Shown: in pieces, positions 1-8,700 of the stretch
Layout of the letters: each line of letters starts with the position of its first letter
Position numbering within the stretch: the stretch's first letter is position 1
Translations under genes and position numbers: made by a program
Source of the DNA: Yeguia hominis
GTDB lineage: Bacteria > Bacillota > Clostridia > Oscillospirales > Acutalibacteraceae
NCBI RefSeq assembly: GCF_014384705.1
Contig: NZ_JACRSN010000018.1
Coordinates: forward strand, 1 to 64,000
DNA: 64,000 nucleotides
Direction of reading: 5' to 3'
The notes under the pieces: generated by a model
Database searches by the model: none
Told to the model about the DNA's origin: nothing
Seen by the model: the letters and a program-made list of their open reading frames with translations, nothing else

Positions 1-716
1 TCGTGGTCCTTTTCGGGCTTATAGGGGACGGCCTTGATTTCCCCGCCGACCCGAAAGAAGCGCTCCGGATTCTGGAACTGCTTCGTGTAGCGTTCCAGCT
101 GCTCCTTGTTGAGGGAGCCGAAGTACGGCGTGCTGCAATCGCAGATGAAAAAGGGGCCGAAGATAATGTCCATCATCTCCCTGTCTTCTCCGTAGATGGC
201 GCGGCAGGGCCGCATGCCGTTGTACTTGCCCTCGTCGTTGCAGACGATGCAGACCTGCTCTTCAAAGGGATAATAGGGCTCAATCAGCCCGCCGACCACC
301 CTCTGCAAATCGGAAAGCTCCGTCCCGATCTCTGCCACTCTGGCAACCTTGCCCGGCTCACAGAGCACCACTTTGATTTTCTTCTCTTTCAGGGGCTCGG
401 TCATATCCGGGTCAAAATCCACTTCCCGAAAGCCGATACTGTCGCAGAAATGGAAGGTGGATTTTTCCTCACCTACGACCTCAACCACATCCGAAACGGA
501 AAGGGACCTGCCCCGGTATCCGTCCGGATGGTCAAGGTTGAACATCTGGTACACCTCCTCCAGTGTGCCGCAGTCCACCTTGCCCTCGAACACCTTGTCG
601 TAGACCTCGCTGCGAAGCGCGGCAGAGCCCTGAAAGCGCTCCAGATTTTCGTAGTTCAAGAAGGCCACATTGTTCTCGTCCCGGTCCGGGTTGATCTGAT
701 AAATTGCAATGTTCAT
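1..716 (-). CDS. YodL/DUF3846-type ICE accessory protein (partial, 3' end off the window)
   Basis: Begins at ATG 716, overlapping the TGA of the upstream TOPRIM gene as ATGA, and stays open to the left edge (238 codons, no stop seen). The N-terminus reads MNIAIYQINPDRDENNVAFL followed by a segment on a 'YEN..RFQG' pattern, which I recognise as YodL-like; the second half (from about residue 120) with 'GLIEPYYPFEEQVCIVCNDEG' style residues and a 'CRAIYG...MDIIFGPFFICDC' segment resembles DUF3846. Proteins of this two-part kind are common cargo of conjugative elements but have no assigned biochemical role that I know of. Expression is probably coupled to the TOPRIM gene by the overlap. Confidence 0.6.
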   Translation of the reverse strand, partial: MNIAIYQINPDRDENNVAFLNYENLERFQGSAALRSEVYDKVFEGKVDCGTLEEVYQMFNLDHPDGYRGRSLSVSDVVEVVGEEKSTFHFCDSIGFREVDFDPDMTEPLKEKKIKVVLCEPGKVARVAEIGTELSDLQRVVGGLIEPYYPFEEQVCIVCNDEGKYNGMRPCRAIYGEDREMMDIIFGPFFICDCSTPYFGSLNKEQLERYTKQFQNPERFFRVGGEIKAVPYKPEKDH

Positions 717-1657
717 GTGCGTTCCCGCTCCTTTCTTTCTCTCATAAGTCCTACACGGATTTTCAGCTCGTCATTCACATCTTTCCCACGGGAGGGCGGC
801 TCGTCATAGACCTGATACCTTCCTTGCAGTCCGCCAACAATTCCTTTCACAGCGCCTCGACCGACGGCATCGTTATCCAGATGCAGATGGATTTTGCGGA
901 CGGATGGGTGCTCGTCAAGAAATCTGCTCAAGGCCACCGGCACAACATTCTCTCGTTTAGTCTGAAACACACCGGCTAAAGACAAATAGGTTTCACTTTT
1001 CCAGTCGCGCCCGGCCAGCAGCGTCAAGGTTGCAAAGCTCAGCAGGTCAATGGCGGATTCAAATACATGAATGTGCTCCGCATTCGGCTTTCCCTCCAAG
1101 AAAAAAGAGAAGTGCTTATCGCTGCCGGTCAGTTCCCCTTTGTAGCTGCTGACAGTGCTGCGCAGAGCGCCATATCTCGCTTTGCCGTCCTTGTCGTACC
1201 CTACGAACATCGCATTGTGGTAATCTGCAGACTCAAAGAGCAACTTGTTATCCAGGCAATAACGGATAATAACCGGGTGAATTCCTCGGCCTTGCAGGTA
1301 TTTCTCCACGCGGTCCGTTGTTTCGGACAGCTCCGGCATCAGCAGTTCCGTGTGTTTTCGTTCCTTCTGGCGATAGAAAACGGGAGGCTTTTCTGCCTCC
1401 CGTCCGAGAATGATCTCTGCTGCCTGCGTGAAAGGGATGCCCTTCACCTTGATGAGATAGTCCAGCGCCGATCTGCCGCCAATGCCCTGTGAGAACCAGC
1501 ACCACTTGCCATTGCTGATTCGCAGGGAGTCGTGCTCTCTGGTGCAGTAAGTGTTTCCGGATACATGGACGAGCTCTTGGGGTTCATAATTGCGGAGGTA
1601 AGTCAAAAGATCCATTTCCTTGGCCTTGGCAACATCCTCCGCAGCAATATAGCTCAT
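713..1657 (-). CDS. DUF3991 and TOPRIM domain protein, primase-like
   Basis: 314 residues. The N-terminal part (about 20-95) carries a degenerate CHC2-like zinc finger (CTREHDSLRISNGKWCWFSQ) of the type seen in DnaG-like primases; DUF3991 follows (about 95-190), and the C-terminal part (about 195-300) is a TOPRIM fold with the acidic motifs 'VFESAIDLLSF' and 'HLHLDNDAVGRGA' (DxD). Such proteins are regular members of conjugative elements and are thought to make primers or act on DNA during transfer or replication; that role is inferred here. It starts 6 bases after the DUF3848 stop, with its ribosome site (GAGGTGA) inside the end of that gene, and ends in an ATGA overlap with the next one. 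Confidence 0.85.
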   Translation of the reverse strand: MSYIAAEDVAKAKEMDLLTYLRNYEPQELVHVSGNTYCTREHDSLRISNGKWCWFSQGIGGRSALDYLIKVKGIPFTQAAEIILGREAEKPPVFYRQKERKHTELLMPELSETTDRVEKYLQGRGIHPVIIRYCLDNKLLFESADYHNAMFVGYDKDGKARYGALRSTVSSYKGELTGSDKHFSFFLEGKPNAEHIHVFESAIDLLSFATLTLLAGRDWKSETYLSLAGVFQTKRENVVPVALSRFLDEHPSVRKIHLHLDNDAVGRGAVKGIVGGLQGRYQVYDEPPSRGKDVNDELKIRVGLMRERKERERT

Positions 1658-1663
1658 AGGGCA

Positions 1664-2002
1664 TCACCTCGCTTCACGCCGGTCTCTCAGGAAATCGGCC
1701 CGGATGACCGCATTGGCTCGGCACTCGATGGTGTCACGGATGTTGTCCATGTGGTCGGTCTCCCGCTTTTCGAAGTCCTTGAACACATCCGCAAGGGGAC
1801 TGGGCGACTTCAGGAGTGCCTTGCACTGCTTATTGGATAGGTCGTATTCCTCCAGTGCCAGCACGATGTCCTCCCGTACCGTGTACTCGTAGCAGTGGTT
1901 CAGGATTTCATTGGGCGGCTGGGAAAGCAGCCACTCCTGATACTTCTCCTGTTCTGCGAACACCTTCTTATATAAAGCGGTGTTCAGTTCTTCGTTTGTC
2001 AT
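1664..2002 (-). CDS. DUF3848 domain protein
   Basis: 112 residues, small, acidic-helical (MTNEELNTALYKKVFAEQEK...), recognisable as the DUF3848 family that accompanies TOPRIM/DUF3991 genes in Clostridia ICEs. Function unknown. The ATG is preceded by TAGGAGG with good spacing. Its last codons (...DRREAR then TGA) contain the GAGGTGA that serves as ribosome site for the TOPRIM gene, so the two are probably coupled. A clear intergenic gap separates it from the UPF0316-like gene upstream. Confidence 0.75.
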   Translation of the reverse strand: MTNEELNTALYKKVFAEQEKYQEWLLSQPPNEILNHCYEYTVREDIVLALEEYDLSNKQCKALLKSPSPLADVFKDFEKRETDHMDNIRDTIECRANAVIRADFLRDRREAR

Positions 2003-2017
2003 TTTGCTTTCCTCCTA

Positions 2018-2512
2018 TTATGTTTTATGAACAACACGCTTGAATTTCAGCGGACTGTTTTCGATATATTCCGTGATCAGGCGTGATTGTGCTTTGGTTT
2101 CCGGGTATGCAGTTATGGAGATGGTTTTCTTGCTCCAGTCCAAGGTATAGGTATCGGCAGCCACATTTGTTATGTGATGGGTGGCCAGAAAGTCCCGGAA
2201 ATTTTGCATAGCTCTGAGATTGTCCGACATGATCACATTTACATAGGTTCTGTCCTTTGACAACTTCTCGCTGAACAGGCAGGCCAGTGCACAGCCCACG
2301 CCGCCAGCAAGAGAGACGATGAGAATCGCCCAATTGTTGTCACCTGAAACAATTCTCTTTGTCAGCCAGAAATAGATAAAGTCGGACAGTACCACCGCAA
2401 TCCCGGCAAGTAGCCACCGACTTCTTTGAATCAGTATTGTCTTTGTTGTGCTGAGTGCATTGTCAAGCACCTTTGCAATGAATAGTGCACCATAGTAGAT
2501 TAGGCTTCCCAT
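2018..2512 (-). CDS. UPF0316-like (DUF5698) small membrane protein
   Basis: 164 residues with three predicted membrane segments in the first 85 residues (roughly 2-20, 33-52, 60-80) and a soluble alpha/beta tail of about 80 residues. The start, 'FIAKVLDNALSTTKTILIQRSRWLLAG', matches the N-terminal pattern of UPF0316/DUF5698 proteins; the tail does not obviously match the DUF2179 domain those usually carry. Role unknown. It follows the metallophosphoesterase after a terminator-like hairpin, so it may have its own weak promoter. It looks like cargo rather than transfer machinery. Confidence 0.5.
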   Translation of the reverse strand: MGSLIYYGALFIAKVLDNALSTTKTILIQRSRWLLAGIAVVLSDFIYFWLTKRIVSGDNNWAILIVSLAGGVGCALACLFSEKLSKDRTYVNVIMSDNLRAMQNFRDFLATHHITNVAADTYTLDWSKKTISITAYPETKAQSRLITEYIENSPLKFKRVVHKT

Positions 2513-2540
2513 ATCATAAAATCACCCCTTCAATAGAAAA

Positions 2541-2573
2541 AGCCGCCTGATTTCTCTTGGAAACCATGCGGCT
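2541..2573 (-). terminator. Probable terminator of the metallophosphoesterase gene
   Basis: On the minus strand AGCCGC and GCGGCT pair around a 21-base loop and are followed by TTTTCTATT. It lies about 75 bases beyond the metallophosphoesterase stop and before the UPF0316-like gene. Confidence 0.55.
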
Positions 2574-2646
2574 GCGTAAAGATTATTTGGTTTTGGGTCG
2601 AAATCAGATCATCCACACGGAGACAATGTATGTATCAAATACCCGC

Positions 2647-3246
2647 TCAAAGAGCGTCGGGATTTTCTTCATGATACCTTGCATCTCCTTCTATAATCTC
2701 ATCCAGTGTTCTCGGCGTATAGTCCATATACGGCATCATGCAACCGACATTGATGAAGTTCCCGTTCGGTGTGCCGTAACCGGTAGCGTTTGCCTTTACC
2801 TCACGCCGGAGCTTTGCGATATACTCGTATTCAATCGTCTGATGGACATGACCGTAGAGCATGAACGCAGTTGGGGCAAAACCTGCACGGAAGAATGGGA
2901 TTGGATAATGACACATCACAACATGCTTGCCGCTGTCCTTGATTTCCTTCAAATCCGTGATTTCCTGAAACATGCGCCTTGTGGCGGCGCTGAATTGCTT
3001 GGGATCGTGATTGCCCCGTATCAGCACCTTATTGCCAGCAAGTGAACCGACAATGGATGGCCACTCACTTTCCTTTGCCCAGATGAAATCGCCAAGGATG
3101 TATACTGTGTCATCGCTGCGTACTCTGGCGTTCCAATTCTCTATGAGCTTGTTATTCATCTCATTGACATCCGCAAAGGGGCGGTTATCAAACCGCAGAA
3201 TATTTTCATGCCCGATATGCAGATCGGAAATATAAAAGTTTGCCAA
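2647..3246 (-). CDS. Calcineurin-like metallophosphoesterase
   Basis: 199 residues with the metal-binding motifs of the family in order: SDLHIGH (residues 7-13), ILGDF (about 50), RGNHD (about 76), MCHYPIP (about 111) and YGHVHQ (about 130). These bind the dinuclear metal centre; the substrate cannot be told from sequence. The start is TTG at 3246 with GGAGG seven bases upstream. It sits between the radical SAM cassette and the UPF0316-like gene, probably as part of the same cargo block. Stand-alone phosphoesterases of this size are frequent in phages and ICEs. Confidence 0.85.
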   Translation of the reverse strand: MANFYISDLHIGHENILRFDNRPFADVNEMNNKLIENWNARVRSDDTVYILGDFIWAKESEWPSIVGSLAGNKVLIRGNHDPKQFSAATRRMFQEITDLKEIKDSGKHVVMCHYPIPFFRAGFAPTAFMLYGHVHQTIEYEYIAKLRREVKANATGYGTPNGNFINVGCMMPYMDYTPRTLDEIIEGDARYHEENPDAL

Positions 3247-3258
3247 ACGCGCTCCTCC

Positions 3259-3414
3259 TCATTTCATCACCTTGATAATCAACTCGTTCACATCCTCTGT
3301 TGGCTTTCCGGCAGAAAGTAGCTTGTTGCGAAAAGCAAGAAGCGCTTCCCGCAACAGCCGCGCCTCGTCAGGGGACAGCTCAACAATTCGTTTCTCAGCT
3401 TTACGGCGAAGCAT
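3259..3414 (-). CDS. Small charged hypothetical ICE protein (51 aa)
   Basis: Reads MLRRKAEKRIVELSPDEARL and ends ...VNELIIKVMK. The start at 3414 is chosen because GGAGGTG lies six bases upstream; a longer in-frame version from 3429 would bury that ribosome site inside the gene. Small proteins with an 'ELSPDEARLLREALLAFRNKL' stretch recur in Firmicutes conjugative elements as I recall them; no function is known. It ends 12 bases before the metallophosphoesterase start, suggesting co-transcription. Confidence 0.6.
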   Translation of the reverse strand: MLRRKAEKRIVELSPDEARLLREALLAFRNKLLSAGKPTEDVNELIIKVMK

Positions 3415-3504
3415 TTGCAGCACCTCCATTCCTTTCTGCCCCCATTGTATCCGCAAATGCGCATCATGGCAAATGTGCGAATGAAAATCTTCTGAAAAGC
3501 GAAT

Positions 3505-3530
3505 ACGGCAGCCTGTTGAAAGGCTGCCGT
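3505..3530. terminator. Hairpin after the radical SAM B gene
   Basis: Nine-base perfect stem ACGGCAGCC/GGCTGCCGT with an 8-base loop, 19 bases beyond the end of the radical SAM B gene on the minus strand. No clean U-run follows on either strand, so it may be an attenuating or stabilising hairpin rather than a strong terminator. Confidence 0.45.
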
Positions 3531-3548
3531 GGATCGACAAACAGGAAG

Positions 3549-4457
3549 TTAACGATTTCTTTTTCCTGTATTTTCTGTCCCTCGGATTTCCTCATGATAG
3601 AAATAATCCACGATCACCGGATGTCCCTGCGGGACTCTTCCATAAGGCATTTCATTATCCGCAAAGGGACAATCATACTTCTTAGCCATTTCCTCAGCTT
3701 TTACTTCAAGTGCTTCAAAGTAGCTGCGGTTATGCTTGTTATAGATCTCATCGTAAAGCGGTACAAGGTCAGGATATTTTCCGGCGATATACTCCATGAT
3801 CGTCTTTTTGAAGCCGCCCCGAAGATTGAGGTTTTCGAGCCAGAACAGATCGCACTGATCCTTTACCCGCTCAAAGATGGCTTCAAAGTCCGTGATCCCA
3901 GGGAATACCGGAGATACGAAACAGACTGTACGGATACCTGCATCATATACTTGCTTCATAGCAGCGATGCGCCGCTCAATGCTCGAAGCAGAGTCCATAT
4001 CGTTCTTGAAATTTTCATCCAGTGTGTTGATCGACCATGAAACGGTCACTCGTCCAAGCTTCTTCAGCAGATCAATATCCCTTACCACAAGATCAGACTT
4101 TGTGCAGATCAGAATATCTGCGTCACTGCCGATCAGCTGCTCCAGAAGTTTTCTGGTATTCCCGAATTGCTCCTCCTGTGGATTGTAGCCATCCGTCACA
4201 GAACCAATGACCACCCGCTGTCCGGAATATTTCTTCGGATTTTTAATTTCCGGCCAATGCTTCACATCAAGGAAAGTACCCCATTCCTCCGTGTGTCCGG
4301 TAAAGCGCTTCATAAAAGAAGCATAGCAATACTTGCAGGCATGTGTACAGCCTACATAGGGATTGACCGAGTAACCACCTACCGGCAGACTGGACTTGGT
4401 CATGATGTTCTTTGTTTCCACCTCACGAATGAGGATTCCGTCGATTACTTCTGCCAT
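3549..4457 (-). CDS. Radical SAM mobile pair protein B (SPL-type radical SAM)
   Basis: 302 residues. The radical SAM cluster motif is CTHACKYC (Cys at about 37, 41 and 44), followed by the pattern of spore-photoproduct-lyase-like radical SAM enzymes ('VVIGSVTDGYNPQEEQ', 'ICTKSDLVVRDIDLL', 'VSWSINTLDE'). It should bind a 4Fe-4S cluster and cleave S-adenosylmethionine; the substrate is unknown. It overlaps protein A by 13 bases and lies downstream of MarR and A in one operon. The three-gene set matches what NCBI annotation calls the 'radical SAM mobile pair' system, a mobile-element module of unknown chemistry. The start ATG has GAGGT ten bases upstream. Confidence 0.85.
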   Translation of the reverse strand: MAEVIDGILIREVETKNIMTKSSLPVGGYSVNPYVGCTHACKYCYASFMKRFTGHTEEWGTFLDVKHWPEIKNPKKYSGQRVVIGSVTDGYNPQEEQFGNTRKLLEQLIGSDADILICTKSDLVVRDIDLLKKLGRVTVSWSINTLDENFKNDMDSASSIERRIAAMKQVYDAGIRTVCFVSPVFPGITDFEAIFERVKDQCDLFWLENLNLRGGFKKTIMEYIAGKYPDLVPLYDEIYNKHNRSYFEALEVKAEEMAKKYDCPFADNEMPYGRVPQGHPVIVDYFYHEEIRGTENTGKRNR

Positions 4458-5134
4458 GATCTCTGTACCTCTAACACTTTATTAAATTCTTCCGGCATTT
4501 CTTGAATCATATTTTCATCCCCTATGATAGGGACAAGGTCTTCCTTCATAAACACCGGAATGCCGAGTGCGTGTGCCTGATCCGTCAGAGACCATGCCCA
4601 CTCTGGCTCCGTATGAACCTTCCTGCTCTGAACCCCGGTCATAGTGCCGACAACAATCCAGTTGATTCCGGAAAGGTCAACTGTACCGGGATCGTCGAAT
4701 AACGGTTCAAAGGTAACATGGTAATGCTTTGCTCTGATGTTTTTCCGAAGGGCGTCGATACGCCACAGTTCGGCTTTCCTCGTCACCGTAACGCCAAACC
4801 ATGCGTTTTCCAGATCGGTATCAAAATCCAGCAGATCGGGGCGCTTGGTAAGGAACAGGAACTGATGCTGTGGATTTTCACGGATCTTTGCAAATACCTC
4901 GCCTCTCCATTCCGGCTTCCATCCGGAGAGATCGCTCATGCCGGTAAGAAGAAAGTTCTGCGGACGTTTCTTTTCCATCATCCTGAGCTTGCCCGGAAAG
5001 AACTCAGGATCAGCAAAGTCATCGATCATATGCCAGCGTTTCACGTTGTTGCGGGCATAGCAATATGTACACCCCACTGTGCAGCCGATGACGAGATTCA
5101 TGTTCTGAATCTGATCTTTGATACAAATACTCAT
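4445..5134 (-). CDS. Radical SAM mobile pair protein A (DUF5131-like)
   Basis: 229 residues with the radical SAM triad CTVGCTYC near the N-terminus and later motifs resembling the phage Gp37/Gp68 (DUF5131) branch: 'FLLTGMSDLSGWKPEW', 'FLFLTKRPDLL', 'WFGVTVTRKAELWRI' and 'WIVVGTMTG'. The ATG at 5134 is chosen because it forms an ATGA overlap with the MarR stop and has GAGGAG eleven bases upstream; a GTG four codons earlier has no room for a ribosome site. It ends inside the start of protein B. Chemistry and substrate are unknown; strict pairing with B suggests a two-step or heteromeric reaction (inference). Confidence 0.85.
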   Translation of the reverse strand: MSICIKDQIQNMNLVIGCTVGCTYCYARNNVKRWHMIDDFADPEFFPGKLRMMEKKRPQNFLLTGMSDLSGWKPEWRGEVFAKIRENPQHQFLFLTKRPDLLDFDTDLENAWFGVTVTRKAELWRIDALRKNIRAKHYHVTFEPLFDDPGTVDLSGINWIVVGTMTGVQSRKVHTEPEWAWSLTDQAHALGIPVFMKEDLVPIIGDENMIQEMPEEFNKVLEVQRSWQK

Positions 5135-5568
5135 GACTTCTGCCACTCCTCAAGATTCTTTCTGATGCGGTTGAGGCATTCCTCAAACCGGGTAATTTCT
5201 TCCTCTGAAAAACCCTTGTAGTAAATGCTGCCCATCTCATCAGATACAGAATCGTACTCGCCCTTTAAGGCATGTGCTTTCTCAGTCAGAAACAGGAGTG
5301 TTTTCCTTTTGTCCGTTTCAGACTGAACACGGCTTATCAGTCCTTGATTTTCCATTCTTTCCAGCATCGTCGTAAGAGATGTTATCGCTAATCCGCATTT
5401 GACCGAGAGTGACCTGATCGAGATTCCATCCTCCTGCCACAGCACATAAAGAATACGCCCCTGGGCTCCATTAAACGCATCGATATTTTTTTCGCTGAGA
5501 ATCTTCTCAAAAATCCGGTCACCAAGCTGTTTTATTTTGGTGACAAGAAATCCACCATTTGTTTTCAT
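5131..5568 (-). CDS. MarR-family regulator of the radical SAM pair
   Basis: 145 residues with a MarR winged helix-turn-helix: recognition region around 'ISIRSLSVKCGLAITSLTTMLERMENQGLISRVQSETDKRKTLLFLTEKA' (about residues 49-98), ending in the typical dimerisation helices. It is the first gene of the operon, overlaps protein A by ATGA, and its promoter is covered by a 17-base perfect inverted repeat, so autorepression of the whole operon is likely. NCBI annotation has a named MarR family for this system. The inducing ligand is unknown. The ribosome site AGGAG lies inside the downstream arm of the repeat. Confidence 0.9.
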   Translation of the reverse strand: MKTNGGFLVTKIKQLGDRIFEKILSEKNIDAFNGAQGRILYVLWQEDGISIRSLSVKCGLAITSLTTMLERMENQGLISRVQSETDKRKTLLFLTEKAHALKGEYDSVSDEMGSIYYKGFSEEEITRFEECLNRIRKNLEEWQKS

Positions 5569-5571
5569 GCA

Positions 5572-5626
5572 AAAGCTCCTATATAGTAGTTTGTAAAATC
5601 ATACTATATAGGAGCTTTATTGTCAA
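5572..5626 (-). promoter_or_regulatory. Promoter and palindromic operator of the MarR/radical SAM operon
   Basis: On the minus strand there is a perfect sigma-A promoter: TTGACA (5621-5626), 17-base spacer, TATGAT (5598-5603). Two arms of a perfect 17-base inverted repeat, AAAGCTCCTATATAGTA at 5572-5588 and its complement at 5602-5618, flank a 13-base centre that contains the -10 box. One arm fills the spacer, the other covers the initial transcript and the ribosome site. Transcription starts after the upstream arm, so the dyad must act as DNA, most simply as the MarR operator. Confidence 0.85.
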
Positions 5627-5708
5627 GAGCTTGTATGATTGAATAGAGGTAAATTCCGATTTGTCAGCCTCATTCTATCGCATACTCGGTACATTTCCCG
5701 GCTTGCGT

Positions 5709-5749
5709 ATCACAGCGGTAATGCAGGTATTCCACATTGCCGCTGTGAT
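5709..5749. terminator. Strong hairpin downstream of the helicase gene
   Basis: Fifteen-base stem (ATCACAGCGGTAATG with its complement, one G-U pair) around an 11-base loop. The U-run (TTTTCTTTTT) is on the plus-strand side, so it would best stop transcription entering the helicase from the left; on the minus strand it lies just beyond the helicase stop and could protect the 3' end. Confidence 0.5.
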
Positions 5750-5756
5750 TTTCTTT

Positions 5757-8700
5757 TTAGCGTTCTCTGTCTGCGGATGATTTTTGCGGCTCCTCCTCGC
5801 CACGCTCACCGTCCACGATCTCGTTCTCTCTTTTGTCGAGATTGAGCATCGCATTCAGTTCATTTAGCCGTGCCGATTTGGTTTTCAGTTCTTCCTCCTG
5901 GGGGAATGGCTTCTGTACCTCGGCCTTTGCGTTTTCAAGCTGAACCCGTGTATTCTCCAGCTGCTCGGCACACGCCGCCATTCGTTCCTCAAAAGCGCCG
6001 AGGGTGTTATCCAGTCGCTGAATGTTGCCGAAGATGTCCGTTCCCAGCGTGACCGTATGCCGCAGCTGATGAATCAGCGTGATCTTATATTCCCGGCTGA
6101 AGGTATCGAAGGACAGCTCCATGTCAAAGCCACGGTACTGACCGATGGAAATCGGCTCTGGGCTTGTCATGGACTTGCAAAGGCCGAGGATGGCATCACC
6201 GGCGGCCTTCTTTTCTCTTACCGTGCCACCCGGCATAATCATGGGAGAGAAACCGTCCTCGTTGGGCTCGGTATTTCTTTTTCGCTGGTCAATATCCGCC
6301 TGATAGCCCTCAATGCGCTGCTCCAACGACCGAATTCTCTGGGGGAACTCCTTCAGGATTTGATCCTCCAGAGCATAGCGCTGGCTCAGATGGTTGGCCT
6401 TGAGCAGCTTCAGGCGAGAAACATCAATATCTAAATCCATCTTCTCCTTGATGTGGGGATTGCCGGCGCACAGCGCCTTGATTTCCGCATAGCTCAGGGC
6501 GGTTTCGTCAATGTCCTCCGCAGAGCGCACCGGGGATTTGCTGGTCATGATCTGCCCAATGAACTTCTGCTTGGATTCCACCAACTGATACAGGTAGCTG
6601 TCGAAGGTGTTCTCCGTGACATAGGTGTAAATATCGACCTCCTTGTTTTCGTTGCCCTGGCGGATGATTCGTCCTTCCCGCTGCTGCAGGTCAGACGGTC
6701 GCCACGGACAATCCAAATGATGAAGTGCCGCAAGCTTCGTCTGCACATTGGTACCGGCTCCCATTTTCTGCGTGGAGCCGATGAGCACACGCACTTGACC
6801 GGAGCGCACCTTGCCAAACAGCTCTTTCTTTTGCGCCTCAGAGTTTGCCGTGTGGATATAGGCGATTTCCTCTGCCGGAACGCCCTTGGCAATCAGCTTG
6901 TTCCGGAGATCATCGTACACATTGAACTTGCCGTCGCCGTGGGGCGTAGACAGGTCGCAGAATACCATCTGTGTCGATTTCCGGTCGGCGGTGCGCTGCC
7001 AGATGTCAAAAACATTCTCCGCACACGCACCCACCTTGCTTGTCTCGCTGTCGGGGAGCATATCGTTCATGAGCCGCTGATCCAAGGCGAGCTTTCTGCC
7101 GTCATTGGTGATGAGGAGCATGTTATCCACGCTGGAATCCACCATCTTATTGCGGACACGCTCGGCTCGTTCTGAAAGAGAGGCCACCATTTCCTTTTGC
7201 GTTTCCGATGGCTTCAAAACAACGCTGTGGTAATGGGCCTCCGGCACAGGGAGCTTGAGCATATCCGCCGTTTGAATATCTGCGGTCTCCTTGAACATTG
7301 CCATGAGCTCCGGCAGATTGTAGAACTTGGCAAACCTCGTTTTGGCGCGGTAGCCCGTGCCCTCCGGGGAGAGCTCGATAGCCGTCACCGTCTCGCCGAA
7401 GGTGGAGGCCCAGGCATCGAAGTGGAGAAGGTCATTCCTGCGCAGCGCTCCGTACTGGAGATACTTCTGCATGGTGTACATCTCGACCATGCTGTTGGAG
7501 ATGGGTGTGCCGGTGGCAAACACAACGCCTCTGCCGCCGCTCAACTCGTCCAGATACCGGCACTTCATATACAGGTCGCTGGACTTCATGGCCTCGGTTT
7601 GGCTGATGTTGCCCACATTCCGCATTTTTGTAAATGCGGCGAGGTTTTTATAGTAATGCGCCTCATCGATGAAGATACGGTCAACGCCCAACTCCTCAAA
7701 GGTCACAACATCATCCTTGCGGGACTGATCGTTGAGCTTGTCCAGCTTCTGCTTGACCGTTTTCTTGGTTCGCTCCAGCTGCTTGATGGAGAAATTATCC
7801 CCACGGTTTTTCTTCAATTCAGAAATGCCGTCCAGCACTTCATCCAGCTGTTGCTGCAGGATGGCACGCTGTCGTTCCAGGGACATGGGGATCTTTTCAA
7901 ATTGGCTGTGCCCAATGATGACCGCATCGTAGTCGCCGGTGGCAATGCGCCCGCAGAACTTCTTGCGGTTCTTGGTCTCGAAGTCTTTCTTGGTGGCGAC
8001 AAGAATATTGGCGGAGGGATAGAGCTGGAGGTATTCGCTCGCCCATTGCTCCGTCAGGTGATTGGGAACCACGAACAGGCTTTTCTGGCACAAGCCCAGC
8101 CGTTTGCTCTCTTGGGCCGCCGCTACCATCTCGAAGGTCTTCCCAGCCCCAACTACATGCGCAAGCAGGGTGTTGCCGCCGTAGAGGATATGGGCAATGG
8201 CGTTGACTTGATGCGGCCTCAGCGTGATCTCCGGATTGATTCCCACGAAATTCAGGTGGCTGCCGTCATACTCACGGGGGCGAATGCTGTTGAACTTCTC
8301 GTTATACAGCTTGGTTAGCTGCTCCCGGCGTTCCGGATCGCTCCATATCCAGTCTGCAAAGGCCTGCTTAATAAGCTCCTGCTTGCCCTGTGCGATGGCG
8401 GTTTCTTTCTTATTGAGCACAGCCGTTTTCCTGCCGTTTTCGTCCTCGATGTAGTCGAAGATTCTTACATCGCGGAGGTTCAGGGTTTCCTCCATAATCT
8501 TATAACCGTTGACTCTACCGGTACCGTAGGTATTGTGAGCTTTCACATTGCTGCGGTCGTAGGATTTTCCCTCCACATTCCATTCACCGGTGTACTGCGC
8601 GTAGTGAACATGGATGTTCCACTGGCAGTAGCGAGGGGTGCTGAAAAGCTCAAACATAAACTGCTCCACAATTTCCGGAGGCAGCCATGTTGCGCCCAAC

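Noticed and set aside
7197..8318. Long plus-strand open frames inside the helicase region (also 10851-12149)
   Set aside because: Shadows of the 2520-codon gene; no motifs and no start signals.
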